Assembly (NCBI GenBank): GCA_018902385.1
Contig: JABSSW010000110.1
Span: 1-25,414, forward strand
DNA length: 25,414 bases
Direction of reading: 5' to 3'
DNA from: Physcia stellaris
Lineage: Eukaryota > Ascomycota > Lecanoromycetes > Caliciales > Physciaceae
The notes below the pieces were generated by a model. The model was not told the DNA's origin and searched no databases. It saw nothing but the letters and a program-made list of their open reading frames with translations. This document shows positions 10,301 to 20,933 of this stretch, in pieces (position 1 is the first letter of the stretch; each line of letters starts with the position of its first letter). The position numbers were made by a program, and so were the translations under genes.

Positions 10301-11679
10301 TGAAATCGTAAATCATTGATTGCATGATGTTTTATTTAGTGTTAATTTACACGTTTTTAGCATCTAATGTCATTGAAGTGCGTATTAATGATTAAGCTCT
10401 TGGCGATTTCTAATTGATCACCCGGTCATTCAGTTCTACAGGATTCAAAGACGAAACAAGATGTACAAGATTCGCAAGGTATACTAGAACGAATTGCGAA
10501 ACATGCATCTTGTTTCGCTGAAAATAGGATGTACGGTGTGAATAGAAACGAGCACTCACGAATTTGATGACAAGCCCACTCCCGCAATTAATATATCCAA
10601 CCACAAATCAAAGAAGCAACTGGGCTCAGACGAAGCTTATAAGCAAAGCGCCCAGAACTGGAGTGACTGTACTGTGGGTCTTTGCTCCCACATGCCGTCA
10701 CCAAAACTCAATTCTCCACTTGCGATGAGCTCAAATACATACTGCAGCCCGACGGGGAAACTGGAAACAAGAAGACCTGCCTTTAGGCTTCATTGTGGGA
10801 AGGTTTAATCGGCGGGGTTACCTGCAGCCAAGGGTGGGAGACAGGGTGGGGACCCTTGAAAACGCCTTTCTGGAGAAGTTCGGTCGGAATTCAAAGGGTG
10901 TGCACGGGATCTAGATCTTGACTTGCAGCAGACACAAATGACGAAGAGTTCGCGATCTGGGCCGCTGATACCGGCAGATCAGTAACTATTCAGGGTCTCC
11001 CGAACCCATGCTGTCCTAGGATTGGATCGCTGTGTTACTCCTGACAAGTTTCATCTGGGAGCTGAGAAGACGAATACTGACACCTGCCACCCCCTCCTCT
11101 TAATCTACACGTTGCTTCCAGTGTCAGTTGCTTGTAGAGAAGTTGTAGAAATATGAGTAGACAGAAACCTACCTTCACCGAGATGCATGGCCTGGCCAGA
11201 ATCCGAGAATCACCAAACATGAACTCATATCTTTTCGGCCTTCTGCTTCCTCGCTTTTCCAAGTTCCAGCAGGGGCATGTAGCAACGAAATTCATTCAGC
11301 CATCATTTCTCATCACGAAATCTGATAGTAGAATAAGGATGACATCGGGATACCGTGCGATTCCCGCTCTTTCGAAAAAGAAATATACAAAGTCGGCATT
11401 TGCGGACAATCGGAATGTGAAGACATAAGTGCCCTTATCTTTGAAGGCATGAGCCCTCTTATCTTTCAAAGCATGCATCCGTCTCCTCTTGGTGGTGACG
11501 TACCACACTTCTCTCGGATTAGGAAATCGAGGATTGCACGCCATTGAATTCCAAGTGCTGCTTTGGTTTCGGAATTGTCTACTCTGATACTTCTAGTAGT
11601 GAATTTCTCGCGCATACAGTCTTGGTCAGGTTCAGATGTTATAGATACATCATCACCAATCCTTCTTGAGACCACCACC
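10301..11679. other. Boundary and intergenic region
   Basis: Composition changes from AT-rich to balanced at about 10,300-10,430. No coding region is supported: open stretches at 11,035-11,295 (minus), 11,153-11,428 (plus) and 11,296-11,544 (minus) overlap one another and have no recognisable motif. The right end is presumably the 5' flank of the Trk gene. A duplicated phrase, CTTATCTTTGAAGGCATGA and CTTATCTTTCAAAGCATGC, occurs at about 11,435-11,475. Confidence 0.4.
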
Positions 11680-14067
11680 ATGTCATCACGGTCCCAGGGC
11701 AGTCATCGGCAGGATCAATCTCCGAAGCCCAGAAATGGTGGCTCTAAGCTGTTACAAAGCCTTCGCCTGAAATTTGCCAGCTCAACTTCTACCGCGTGCA
11801 TATCGCCTACTTTATTGTGGTCATCCTCATCTCCTCGGTCATAATGTACGGTAGCGGTATCGCAGACAACCCCACAGAAGCGTATGGAGGTCGACTTGAG
11901 TACATTGATGCGTTGTTCATATGTACTAGTGCCATGACTTCTACCGGTAAGTTGATTGCAGCTAGATATCTAGGCCAGAGGTGGAGGGTCCATAGTGGAG
12001 AATCTGACGCAAAGACAAGGCCTTTCAACTGTGAATCTCAACATCTTAACCGCATTTCAGCAAGCTCTCCTTGCGATATTGATGATTCTGGAAACGTCGT
12101 CTTCGTCAGCACTTCCGTCGTTGTCCTTCGGCGACACTTTTTCAGGAAGAAGCTCTCTGATGTTATGGAACATTCCAAGGCAGCTCGAAAAGTGAAAAAC
12201 GATATCGATGAAGAACAAGCCGAGCAGAGCAGCCACCCGACATCAAAGGGTTCCACGAATCCGAAGCTTAATAGTGAAGCGCCTACTAGAAATGTCTCCA
12301 GTCCAGCAGGTGACTCTGATCCACTGGTAGATGACAAAAATGCGAACGTACGTCGCAGGAGACCAACAGAGGGGAGCACGCTCAACCTTATAGAAGGAGA
12401 AGAACCCACAATCAGACGGGCTTGGGCTTTTTCCCAGCTCCTTGGCAGGTGTCTGGGATCCGCGAAGCATTCCACTGGCCATTCCAAAGGATTGCCGATC
12501 AATTTCACCAGAAAAAACACGACTATTTTTCATTTGAACCACAATTCGACCACAAGGTGGGGTTCTTTTTATTAACGTCAAGGAGAGTGCTAACACTAGA
12601 TTTTGTCAGGGCCGTCTCCATTCGCTGCAGGAAGAAGAGCGTCGTGAGCTCGGCGGTGTGGAATACCGTGCCCTCAGCCTTCTGATGTTGCTCTTGCCGA
12701 TATACTTGATAGGATGGCTTACACTGGGAACCTTGTTCCTTGTGCCTTACAGCTATCGCCCATACGTGAAAAACATCATTACAACGACACAAACTGGCTA
12801 CACTGCGCCAGGATGGTAAGTATTGTGGGAAGGTTTGCATTAGACATTCGGTTTATTGATTTGTCATATTCTCCAGGTGGTCCTTTTTCATGGTCATGTC
12901 ATCGTTTGGTAACTGTGGGTTGAATTTGTTGAACTCCAGCTTTCAAAGTATTTCTGTATCAACCACTTAGTCCTACAAGAGTTTTGCTGATGGGACTTAG
13001 TGTTCCAAAGCACCTATTACATTCTCATAATGGTAGGATTGCTGAACCTCGCAGGCAATACGCAATTCCCCGTATTGCTGCGCCTCTCCGTTCTGGTTGA
13101 TCTCAAAGTTAGCTCCGACCAATTCGGATCTACATCACACAGTATCTTTTCTACTGAATCATCCACGAAGGTGCTTCATTTGTAGGTTCTTCGGCGCTAC
13201 AATGTAAGGGTCTCCGCTGACTGGGTCCGATTAATTGTTTCCAAACCTTGAAACCTGGTATGTTCGGCATGTCCCACTTTGGTTGACCTCCGCTAATAAC
13301 ACCTTGGAAAACAGGTATCTTTTCGGCATACAGATAGCCATCGAGCTTCTCTTGATTCTCTTTGAGATTTTGAACCTTGGAATTCCTACGTGATGAGCAT
13401 TGCGCCAGGTACAAGAGCAGCCGTTGGTCTATTCACATCCTAGGTCTCCGGACTGGGGGCTTCTATGCGGTTTCTGATTAGCTTCTTAGCGCCTGCCTTC
13501 AGATATTCTATATCGTCGTGATGTACATATCGAGCTTTCCAATCATCTTGACCCTACGCCAAACAAATACGTATGAAAGAGCAATCCATCGGTCTCGAAA
13601 GTACCGATGAGAGCAGACGGAGCAATTTGTCAACTCACCTACAAAATCAATTATCGTACGATCTCTGGTTCTTGATCGGGGCTTGGTTCCTCATCTGCAT
13701 CGTCGAGCGCAAGACAGCGCTGATGGAAAGTCACCCTGGCTTCCTGATCTTCAACATCCTCTTGAAGTGACTTCTGGTTACGGTGTACAGTCGGCCTCAG
13801 TACGGCGTACCGTATGACTCATACTCGCTAAGTGGCGCTTTCACAAGCTTTCCAAAGTCATCATGCTGTTTGTGATGGTTCGTGGGCGACATCGAGGCCT
13901 TCCCCTGGCGATTGATCGTAGCATTCTTTTCGGGGCAAGAACTGCTACATCGAATGGATGAAGAGTACGAGAGACACGGTCGCTTCTCAAAGGATTGTGA
14001 GAAAGAACTTAGGCGAGATGAGGAAGAGCGGGGCGAAGGAGACAGAACCAGGAAAGAAGAAGGCTGA
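11680..14067 (+). pseudogene. Trk-type K+ transporter gene, frame broken many times
   Basis: Encodes a fungal TrkH/Trk1-type plasma-membrane potassium transporter. Motifs in order: NFYRVHIAYF first membrane segment (11,784 on); first pore AMTSTGLSTV, split by intron 1; RRHFFRKKLSDVMEH (from about 12,128); a long acidic/basic cytoplasmic loop; PWQVSGIREAFHWPF; LLLPIYLIGWLTLGTLFLVP; second pore SSFGNCGLNLLNSSF; LLNLAGNTQFPVLLRL; third pore LGLRTGGFYAV; NTYE; DLWFLIGAWFLICIVE; fourth-pore region SGYG...VPYDSYSLSGAF; ending HRMDEEYERHGRFS and a stop at 14,065-14,067. Exons consistent in phase: 11,680-11,946, 12,020-12,556, 12,610-12,815, 12,877-12,947, 13,001-13,203, 13,315-14,067; all introns are GT-AG with fungal-type branch points. 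Frame changes lie near 11,770, 12,090, 12,420, 13,093, 13,390, 13,440, 13,476, 13,500, 13,577, 13,763, 13,784, 13,804, 13,850 and 13,930. Many look like single-base losses in short homopolymers. The ATG at 11,680 is the likeliest start but is not in frame with the first membrane segment. Confidence 0.85.
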
Positions 14068-14748
14068 TCAGGATCCAGAAGCAAGATCGGAGTGAATATT
14101 CGGAGCAACAATAGAGCTTTATTGGATGGTGAGGTTGTACAAAGGCTTTGAGTATGATTCTTGTTCCGTAGACTGTGGATGCTGGTAGTGTTGACGCACA
14201 AAATTCCCAGTGGTCTAAAGACATCACATTACAGACCACTTGGGTGATGAGAATGCGCCAGCCAACTAAGAGAAAGTATAGTATCCAGATACCTGAATGA
14301 ATAACTCGGCTGCTTACACGCAGCATTCTCAGCTCAGATGTGCGAGTTCGTACTGTGATGAGGTGAACGAATAGTCCTGTCGGGTGCACCTCCCGGCCAG
14401 CGCGACGATCGCAGAGTTTAATTCTTCATACGAAGTGGCAAAATTCAAAAAATTGTGGCATGAAGGTTAAAACGCTGGAGATGATGAACTGGCACCGTTG
14501 GTGTGGCTCCCACGAAAGATCACCAGAACCTGGGGCCGCTCGGGCTAGCGATCAATATAAGCCACTCGCTTGGCGGGTACTGAATTAGGCGAAAACACGC
14601 TTGGAACACGAGGAACGAACGCGCTAAGATATTAGCTGCAGGCACGAACTCTGCTATACGGTTGAACTTGCTCCTTTCTGATTATGCAAGAGTCCTTTGC
14701 ATTTCAACTTCGTGACAACAAGTCCAGAAGCTGACCTCGCCGGGGTTG

Positions 14749-14960
14749 GCCGACCTCAGCTTCGTAATAAGGATGGCTGCTGCCAGCGCAATGGATTGCA
14801 TGGTGATGATCCATATCCATCCCAAGGATGAACCACCATGGCTGCTGCCAGCTATTAGGATCGCATGGCGATGATGGATACCCATCGCCAGAATTCGCCG
14901 ACCTCAGCTTCGTGAAGAGCGATGGCTGCCAGCCCAATAGGATCACAAAACCATCGCTAG
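14749..14960. repeat. Imperfect short repeat cluster
   Basis: GCCGACCTCAGCTTCGT occurs exactly at 14,749-14,765 and 14,897-14,913 (period 148). ATGGCTGCTGCCAGC occurs at 14,773-14,787 and 14,838-14,852, and as ATGGCTGCCAGC at 14,922-14,933. TTAGGATCGCATGGCGATGATGG and related ATGG(T/C)GATGAT phrases fall between them. The pattern looks like duplication of a roughly 65-80-bp unit followed by divergence and lies 200-390 bp upstream of the secreted-protein start codon. Confidence 0.6.
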
Positions 14961-15029
14961 TGGTTGGTGGCCGGATCTGAGAGAGTTATTGGCACTATGG
15001 CTGGATACGAGATGAGCAGTGACGGACTG

Positions 15030-15035
15030 TATAAG
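15030..15035 (+). promoter_or_regulatory. TATA-like element of the secreted-protein gene
   Basis: TATAAG in the context CTGTATAAGATCC, 105 bp upstream of the ATG at 15,135. It is followed by pyrimidine- and CAA-rich leader sequence (ACTATACCTCATCACCAAGTC, CAAACAACAAG) typical of fungal 5' leaders. Assignment rests on position and sequence only. Confidence 0.4.
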
Positions 15036-15134
15036 ATCCGCTTCGTTGCCGTCAACTATACCTCATCACCAAGTCAAACAACAAGAAAGTACCTTCTGCC
15101 ATCCTTTGACTTCACTTGAACACCACAGTACATC

Positions 15135-16094
15135 ATGTTACTTTCGACCTCCGTGTTAGCCTTTTCGGCACTGCTTCACCAAGCCATTGCTGCACCCGGC
15201 GCTGCGGAATTAGAGAAACGAGTGATCGCTACAACATCGTGCAATCGTGACAACCTCTACCGTTCCTTTATTGACCCTCGCACAAGCGCATCGGCAAGCT
15301 CCTTCTGTAGTACTTATATTCGATCTACCGTGAAAACGGCCGCGACTACTACGTAAGTCTTCCTATTCTGCCATGATTTTCCTAATACAAGCTTCTCATA
15401 TGATCATAGTGCAACAGTCACCGCGGCAGCCGCAAAACGGGACCTTGAAGCCCCCGAAGCAAAGCGTGACTTGGGAGCAACGACGTACCCAGCGTCTCGC
15501 TTGAGCAGTGCATGCTCTTGCATCTTGACCGCTCAACCTACACCAACAACGGTCTACACCACCACTGTCACCGTCACAACTACAGTGAAGCCAAGTGCTA
15601 GCTGCACCGTGCCTACCCCTATCGTCAAGAATGGCGGCTTTGAAAGCGGACTTGCCCCATGGGTTGTGGCGACTGTCATCCCACCTTACCCCCAATACTC
15701 TCAATACGAAAGCTTCGGCGTCAAAGGTCCAGGCTACAACTCGCCCAACGCGTTCACTGTGTCCGATCAGGCGGCCTCTTCCTACTTCGAGCTCGATCTG
15801 ACGCAAACCATCACTCTCTGCGCCGGCCAGCAGTATAAGTTCACCGCCAATTTCTACATGACCGACTCGCACAATATCCCTACTAAAGAGACCTACCTGA
15901 CCTTCTATGTGGACAACACTGTAGTTGGCGCGAGCAAGTTCAGTGATGGGAAGGGCCCACCCATCGAATGGATAGCGTTGAGTGGAACTTTCACTGCGGG
16001 AGGCAGCAGCGCGACCCTTAAGGCTGCGTTTGTGGCGACGAACATTGTTGGAGTTACTTGGGGGATTGACAATGTCGTCATCACGCCTGCTTAG
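15135..16094 (+). CDS. Secreted protein with Thr-rich linker and carbohydrate-binding-like domain
   Basis: Two exons, 15,135-15,352 and 15,410-16,094, joined across a 57-nt GT-AG intron (GTAAGT donor, CTAATAC branch-like site, ATAG acceptor); phase fits and gives 300 residues. Residues 1-20 form a signal peptide (hydrophobic LLSTSVLAFSALLHQAIAA). Dibasic KR sites follow at 28-29 (LEKR), 82-83 and 91-92, suggesting Kex2-type processing of a propeptide. Cys 108, 110 and 138 bracket a Thr-rich linker (about 117-132), probably O-glycosylated. From about 144 to the end lies a beta-rich module opening NGGFESG and ending WGIDNVVITPA, the pattern of CBM_4/9-like (CenC-type, galactose-binding fold) domains in many fungal secreted proteins. 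No catalytic domain is present, so a role in binding glycans or the cell wall is inferred. It is the only protein-coding gene of the window without a frame defect. Confidence 0.88.
15353..15409 (+). other. Intron of the secreted-protein gene
   Basis: 57 nt, starting GTAAGTCTTCC and ending GATCATAG. The flanking exons join in frame (AC|T giving Thr) and the protein reads through with no stop. Size and sites match the introns of the neighbouring Trk gene. Confidence 0.85.
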
Positions 16095-17760
16095 ACTAGC
16101 TCGTAGCTGATACCATGCTTGCTTGAAGGCACGGTAATCGAAGCGATCGGATATCTGTATGGGAATGTTGCTGAGAGTTTGGGCAATTTGGTCACGCTCA
16201 TTTAGATAGATGTTACGTCCTACGTGTTCTGCTAACGCGTACGAAAATTGTATCTCATCATATGGTTGTGTTCTATTTCGATGCAGCAGGCTTGTATCAA
16301 GCTTGTATTGAGTGAATCTCCGAACACGGCGTGCACTTTTCCTGCTCTCAGTCATCGCTTCCCCTATACAGCTGCGTAGAGTCTTTTTGTAGGTCCAGCA
16401 GACTTGCCACACTATTAAGAAGCAGCCTTTGACCATTGGCGAGATGCATCCTAGGGGTCGGACCCAGAAAATCCTACAGCTGGCACGGCATCCTCGTCCG
16501 CCGGGCTTCCATGATCGTACATCAAGTACTGGCTCGAAGAGTACCTTTCCGAGGACAGATACGTCGATAATACAGTGGGCTATGAAGCCAGTAAAATGAA
16601 TCTAGATACAGCCTTGATGTGGACGACGTCAGCAACAAGAAGATGAAATGCGAAGACACAAGTTTGAGATCGAAGTTCAACCTTGAAAATCACTTCAAGT
16701 CTGAGGAGACATCAGGGATAGCTTTTAATCCTTGTATTGAATATTCGTGGCTTATCAACCCAAGTCGGTTACGCCATTGGTGACTTACTTGCTCGATGAA
16801 TGAACACACGCACACGTAGCCGACTGCTCGCTCCGGCAATCATTCTTCGGCTTGTAGAATGGGTACTGGTACAGAGTACCTTACCGCCAATTGCACTGTG
16901 AAGCAAATCCATGGAGATCCAATGTAGAGAGCGTCGAGCCGCCCACGCAGCTTTTTGATGAAGGGTCGGCGTACTGTCTAGGACCGCTTTTAGCATAGAG
17001 GAAGGTCGTGCTTTAGGTCTTTATGTTGGTTTAACAGCGAAATTTTTGATGGACGTGTAGATGAAGGAAAAGAAAAAGGAGACACGATAAAGCCTGTGAA
17101 AAGAGCGAGCGTGAAGTTCTTGCTTGAGATAAAAGTCGTAGAGGTAAGAGAAACTGAATACCGAACCTATTAACGATACATTGAGAGGAATGGGATTGCA
17201 GAGCGACCGTTCCCCAGAAAAGTATACGTTGCAAATATCAATGCATGGGTTACCAAGTCGCACCTGTTCTTCAAAACAATATAGAATCCAGGATTGAAGC
17301 TGTACAGGGTTGCGGATACTTAGCAGAAGCAAACATAAGATGCAACGAGAAAGCAATTGACGGCAGATTTATTGATTGATATGGTCGCTCGGCCAACTGC
17401 TTTCTGCTTACTCTAGGGTTGAACATCAATGATAAGTAAATGCTTTGTTAGGGTTAGACCTGTCATCTCAACAGTGAACACGCTGGCCTTGTTTACAAAG
17501 ATTGCACTCCACAAAACCCTGTACAGGACTATCCATTATTGTGAGCTACATGCTTCGTACCATCACTGCGGTCAAAAGTAGAGGGACTCATGAAATACCG
17601 ACCTCGGCCAATATTAATCTGCTGAGTGAGACAACTTTTGGTCGCATCGCCATGACGAGCGGGTGCTGGGTAGGACGATCTCAATTACGGCGACCTCTTT
17701 CTCAATTTCCGTTCAGTCACGTCTTTGCGTGTTCCTAGTCTTCTTTGACGTGCTAATTTT
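16095..17760. other. Intergenic region, nothing recognised
   Basis: The first part is presumably the 3' flank of the secreted-protein gene. Open stretches at 16,769-16,996 and 17,021-17,356 (minus) and 17,502-17,738 (plus) carry no motif and have no supporting splice or start context. GTACTGGTACAGAGTACC at about 16,863-16,880 is a small imperfect palindrome. No RNA gene was recognised. Confidence 0.4.
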
Positions 17761-17775
17761 GTACACATCCACAGG

Positions 17776-18029
17776 TTCTTTGCGCAACTATGGTACCTTG
17801 CGAACAACCCCATAGCAAGACTTGGAAAAGGTGGGACGCTCCACGGCTTGTTAAAGCCCACTCCTTGCTGTCGCTATCCGGTTGGATTCCAGATATCTCA
17901 CTCCTTGGTTTAGGATGTCAGCGATGGAGCAAAGGCAATAGTGGAATTATACACGGGGTGCGTAGCCTGTCTACTGCCACGACCCTGGAGGGAACCTTTA
18001 CTGGCGATGGACTCATCGATCTACCGTGA
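17776..18029 (+). pseudogene. Possible broken exon of an unknown gene
   Basis: An intron-end-like sequence (GTGCTAATTTTG ... CATCCACAG, ending near 17,775) is followed by a stretch reading FFAQLWYLANNPIARLGKGG and then, after a frame change near 17,870, SGWIPDISLLGLGCQRWSKG and onward to a stop at 18,027-18,029. The mix of hydrophobic and Gly-rich sequence looks more protein-like than the surroundings, and one frame change would match the damage elsewhere in the window. No family was recognised and no upstream exons could be assigned, so this is weak. Confidence 0.25.
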
Positions 18030-18039
18030 TCGACTTGCA

Positions 18040-18078
18040 CTGGTCTTGATCAGGGACTGGTCTTGATCAAGGACCAGT
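18040..18078. repeat. 17-bp tandem duplication forming a palindrome
   Basis: CTGGTCTTGATCAGGGA (18,040-18,056) is directly followed by CTGGTCTTGATCAAGGA (18,057-18,073). The second unit with flanking bases, ACTGGTC-TTGATCAA-G-GACCAGT (18,056-18,078), is an inverted repeat with 7-bp arms around a palindromic centre. It lies between the possible plus-strand exon and the 3' end of the minus-strand F-box-type gene. Confidence 0.6.
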
Positions 18079-18259
18079 ACTATTCCGCTCGGAAAACAGC
18101 TACTGGTTGGCAATGCGATATCTCGCGATATTGCTAGGCCCTGGAAAAAAGGCGAAGCACCTTCCCACAAGCAACCAGCACTACCCAGGCGACTAAGAGG
18201 AAGATTACTACATGATTGGGCAAAATACTCCTGAACTGTTGAACTACACAGTATGACTA

Positions 18260-19477
18260 TCAGATGGCTTCCAGGATTTTCCAGATCCTCCACCGGTTTT
18301 GCAATCCCACTGGTGCGGTTGTAGGCTTCAATCTCCCTTCCTTCCTTTCTTCTTCGTCACCTACTTTGTGGCTCTCTTCAGACGCTTTACGGAGCAATGT
18401 ATCGACCAATCTATCCCAGTCGATGCAGCCCAAGTCTGTATTCATCACAGTATCAAGCTCCTCAGGTAAAAGCCAGCCAAGACGGTCTGCGAGCTGCTTG
18501 TTCGTAGGCATATCTACCTTGGTTGCAGAAGAGCAAACGCGTATCTCATTGATGAGGTAGGAAGTAAGATCAGGTACCTTGAACGGCGAGGGGTCTGCGC
18601 AAAGGTGCTGAACGAGCGAAGAGATTAGCACGGGGCTTGTACTGGCTGCTACGATCCTCCCTACTTACCTCCCATCCGGTTCTTCATCCCATTCATCGGT
18701 CCAGAATTGTCGCGCTCCGTAATATCCATGTGGCCACTCTAGGCCACCTGACCTGGCGTAATAATCATCCCGGTTGAACGGGTTGTTCGAAACCTCGCAG
18801 TTCGACCATCTTTGCTTTCGTAGCCCGTCGCAGAAGTCGAGAAGCGATGCCGGCTTCTCGGTCTTTGAAGCGTGAGCCTGCAATTGGCGGGTCTGACACA
18901 AGCGTTCAATGATTTGGAGACAGGCTTTATGAATGGGAAAGACCATGTCATCATCGTGGTCCAAAGCTACATATACGCCGGGGTCTTTCGTCGGGCCTTT
19001 AGTGGTTGGTATCTCGGGTTCTCCCCTACCATATCCGTAAAACCAAGCCGCAGGTGGAGATACAAAAAGACCAGGTATTGAGGATTCGTTCAGCGTTGAT
19101 GGTTCACTGTGGCAGTCAGTCCTCCGCAACGAATGATGTCGAGATAGTCGGCCTACATGAGTGACCAGCGTCCCACAACACGAAAATCGGTAAGCCACTG
19201 TTTCTCTAGTCATTTCACCGCTACCTTTGCACTGCTGTTGACGAAGTCGTCTTACCTGGGTTTGTTCCCGAGCGAGAAGGCGTGCATCGTATGGATCTCC
19301 TAGGAGTATGGAAGGGTCTTCGTCTGGATCTGGATTTACCGGATCTCGAATATCGGGAACGCCGAAAGAACATCCGCATACAGCGCAATACCTGTTTCGG
19401 GACCACATGAGTGACATGACCCTAGCTTCTCCCAGGGAAAACAGCCTTGTTGCAGTATCTGAAGATGAGCAAAGCAA
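18260..19477 (-). pseudogene. F-box-associated type protein, frame damaged
   Basis: Minus-strand gene in three exons: 19,477-19,256, 19,197-18,669 and 18,607-18,260, separated by GT-AG introns of 58 and 61 nt (GTAAGA and GTAAGT donors; GCTAATC branch site in the second). The start could be the ATG at 19,477 or 19,417 (MSLMWSRNRYCAVCG). It shows WSRNRYCAVCGCSF with a CxxC pair, DPYDARLLAREQTQ joined by splicing to WLTDFRVVG, then DDDMVFPIHKACLQIIERL, FWTDEWDEEPDG, and ADPSPFKVPDLTSYL before the C-terminal helical part. This order is typical of large fungal F-box-like families of unknown substrate. Two defects are seen: the frame changes near 19,150-19,180, and the last intron joins out of phase by one base at GATGGGAG (18,669-18,676). 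One lost G there would explain the latter. The function, probably as an SCF-type adaptor, is inferred. Confidence 0.55.
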
Positions 19478-20933
19478 TCTTGAAGCCTCAGTCTAGCTAA
19501 GTCGTTCCGGCTGAAGTTCTGAACGGCCTCGTAACCAGTAGCTGATTGATTGATTAATCTTCAGTGATGTATTCTAGACCGAAGTGGAAGATTATTTGAG
19601 AAAGCTGACAATAGAGTTGGGCTCATTTGATGAAGAATAAATGGTGATTTGACGTGAACAACATCGGAGGAGATCTACGAGTTTATCCAGATTAGACAGG
19701 TTTACGAAATACAGATGGACTTATTCCTTATTCTGGATGCACGTGGGGAATTAGCAGCCGAAGTAATAATGACACGAACACGGCGCAGTATGTCAAATGA
19801 ACACGCCACATAACACCTGCAATTTGTGTGTCGCAAGCTCCGAACAAGTGTCTTCTTTAGCTGCGATACCCCCATCGAGGACTTCTATTCGTTCTGCAAC
19901 CGCCCGCTTGAACAGAAAGAGACCCACCGACTTTTTTGCCACTAAAGTCTACGCCGCTTCCTCAGTAAGGCTGTGCATGGTATGCACAGCCCTGTTACAC
20001 TCTACCACAAGATCATGAGATGCGGCTATCCGTTAATTCAGACACTTCCTGACTTGTAGAGCTCCCCTCCTCGGACCTGTTTAAGTTGTGTGGACGTCGA
20101 AAGACAGCAAATCTAGGCAAAGCCCGGTAGGACAACATGCCAATCAAGCAGGTAGTGCTCAAACCAGAGAGATGTGAAGAATAAGGGTTGCACTTTTCGC
20201 TGTAGAATCAGAACTTGCATAGGCCACTTTATGACGTGTCCGAAAGGGATCTACATCCGACGCTGAGATATCAAGCCAACGTGTATGGAGACAGGGGTGT
20301 TTTTAAAAACCAACATACAGCGACTTAAGAAGCTCTGTCTGCACTCACTGGTCCAGGATTATGCCTGCGTCTTGTAACAATGAGTCTGGAATGCGTCAAG
20401 GTTCGGGCTAAGCCGCATGACCGTATGTTGGAGTTCGGCGTCTACGATGTTTGCAACATCAGAAACAAATCCACCGGGAGCGTGGCCCAACGCTAAAGCC
20501 TATTACATGGGTGTCAATATGAAATCTGGTAGCACGTTTTCCAGTATATCTATGACCTATGGCATCTCTTTACGTCTTTGCTCACTTTTATGTCAGGAAC
20601 GATTTAAATTTTTCTATCGCTCCATTCAATACACGAGGATTTTATTTCTATTCTGCTGGTCAGAAGTCATTCCCTTTAATATCGCCACTACCAAATATAG
20701 TCTCCTAGTATTCTCTAGAGTTGCATTCGGACTCATCTTCTTTAGATTCGCCTTGCAATTTTCCGAACCGGTCTCATTCCCTGTTAACGCATTCAGCAAA
20801 GATGCCTGTTTTTTATAATTTTTGGCAAATATCCCTAGCCATTCTTTTCTTATGTCTGCAAAATGGTCATTGTAGCAACCCAACTGGGCCGAGAGCAATA
20901 TCAAATATAAATACGTGTAATTTTCCGTCGGAT
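19478..20933. other. Intergenic region, nothing recognised
   Basis: No supported gene. Open stretches at 20,417-20,818 (plus) and 20,626-20,904 (minus) overlap each other and show no family motif. The part from about 20,580 to 20,900 is somewhat richer in A+T than its surroundings. A perfect hairpin lies at 19,969-19,991. Confidence 0.4.
19969..19991. repeat. Perfect 10-bp inverted repeat
   Basis: GGCTGTGCAT, spacer GGT, ATGCACAGCC. Exact arms with a 3-nt loop, about 490 bp upstream (on the minus strand) of the F-box-type gene start. It could be a regulator-binding palindrome or an RNA hairpin; nothing else supports either. Confidence 0.55.

Larger units (their letters stand above)
14068..15134. 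other. Intergenic region
   Basis: No gene supported. Minus-strand open stretches at 13,797-14,201 and 14,009-14,389 overlap the end of the Trk gene and show no motif. The main structure is the imperfect repeat cluster at 14,749-14,960; the right end is the promoter region of the secreted-protein gene. Confidence 0.45.

Noticed and set aside
12038-12520. 160-codon minus-strand frame
   Set aside because: Antisense to the Trk transporter loop; no independent evidence.
15396-16436. 346-codon open frame on the minus strand
   Set aside because: It lies wholly opposite the well-supported secreted-protein gene and its 3' flank, shows no domain, and is explained by codon bias on the other strand.
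17448-17457. TTAGGGTTAG, telomere-like
   Set aside because: Fewer than two full units and in the middle of ordinary sequence; chance occurrence is likely.
20626-20904. 92-codon minus-strand frame
   Set aside because: No motif, overlaps a plus-strand frame of similar length, and has no start or splice context.
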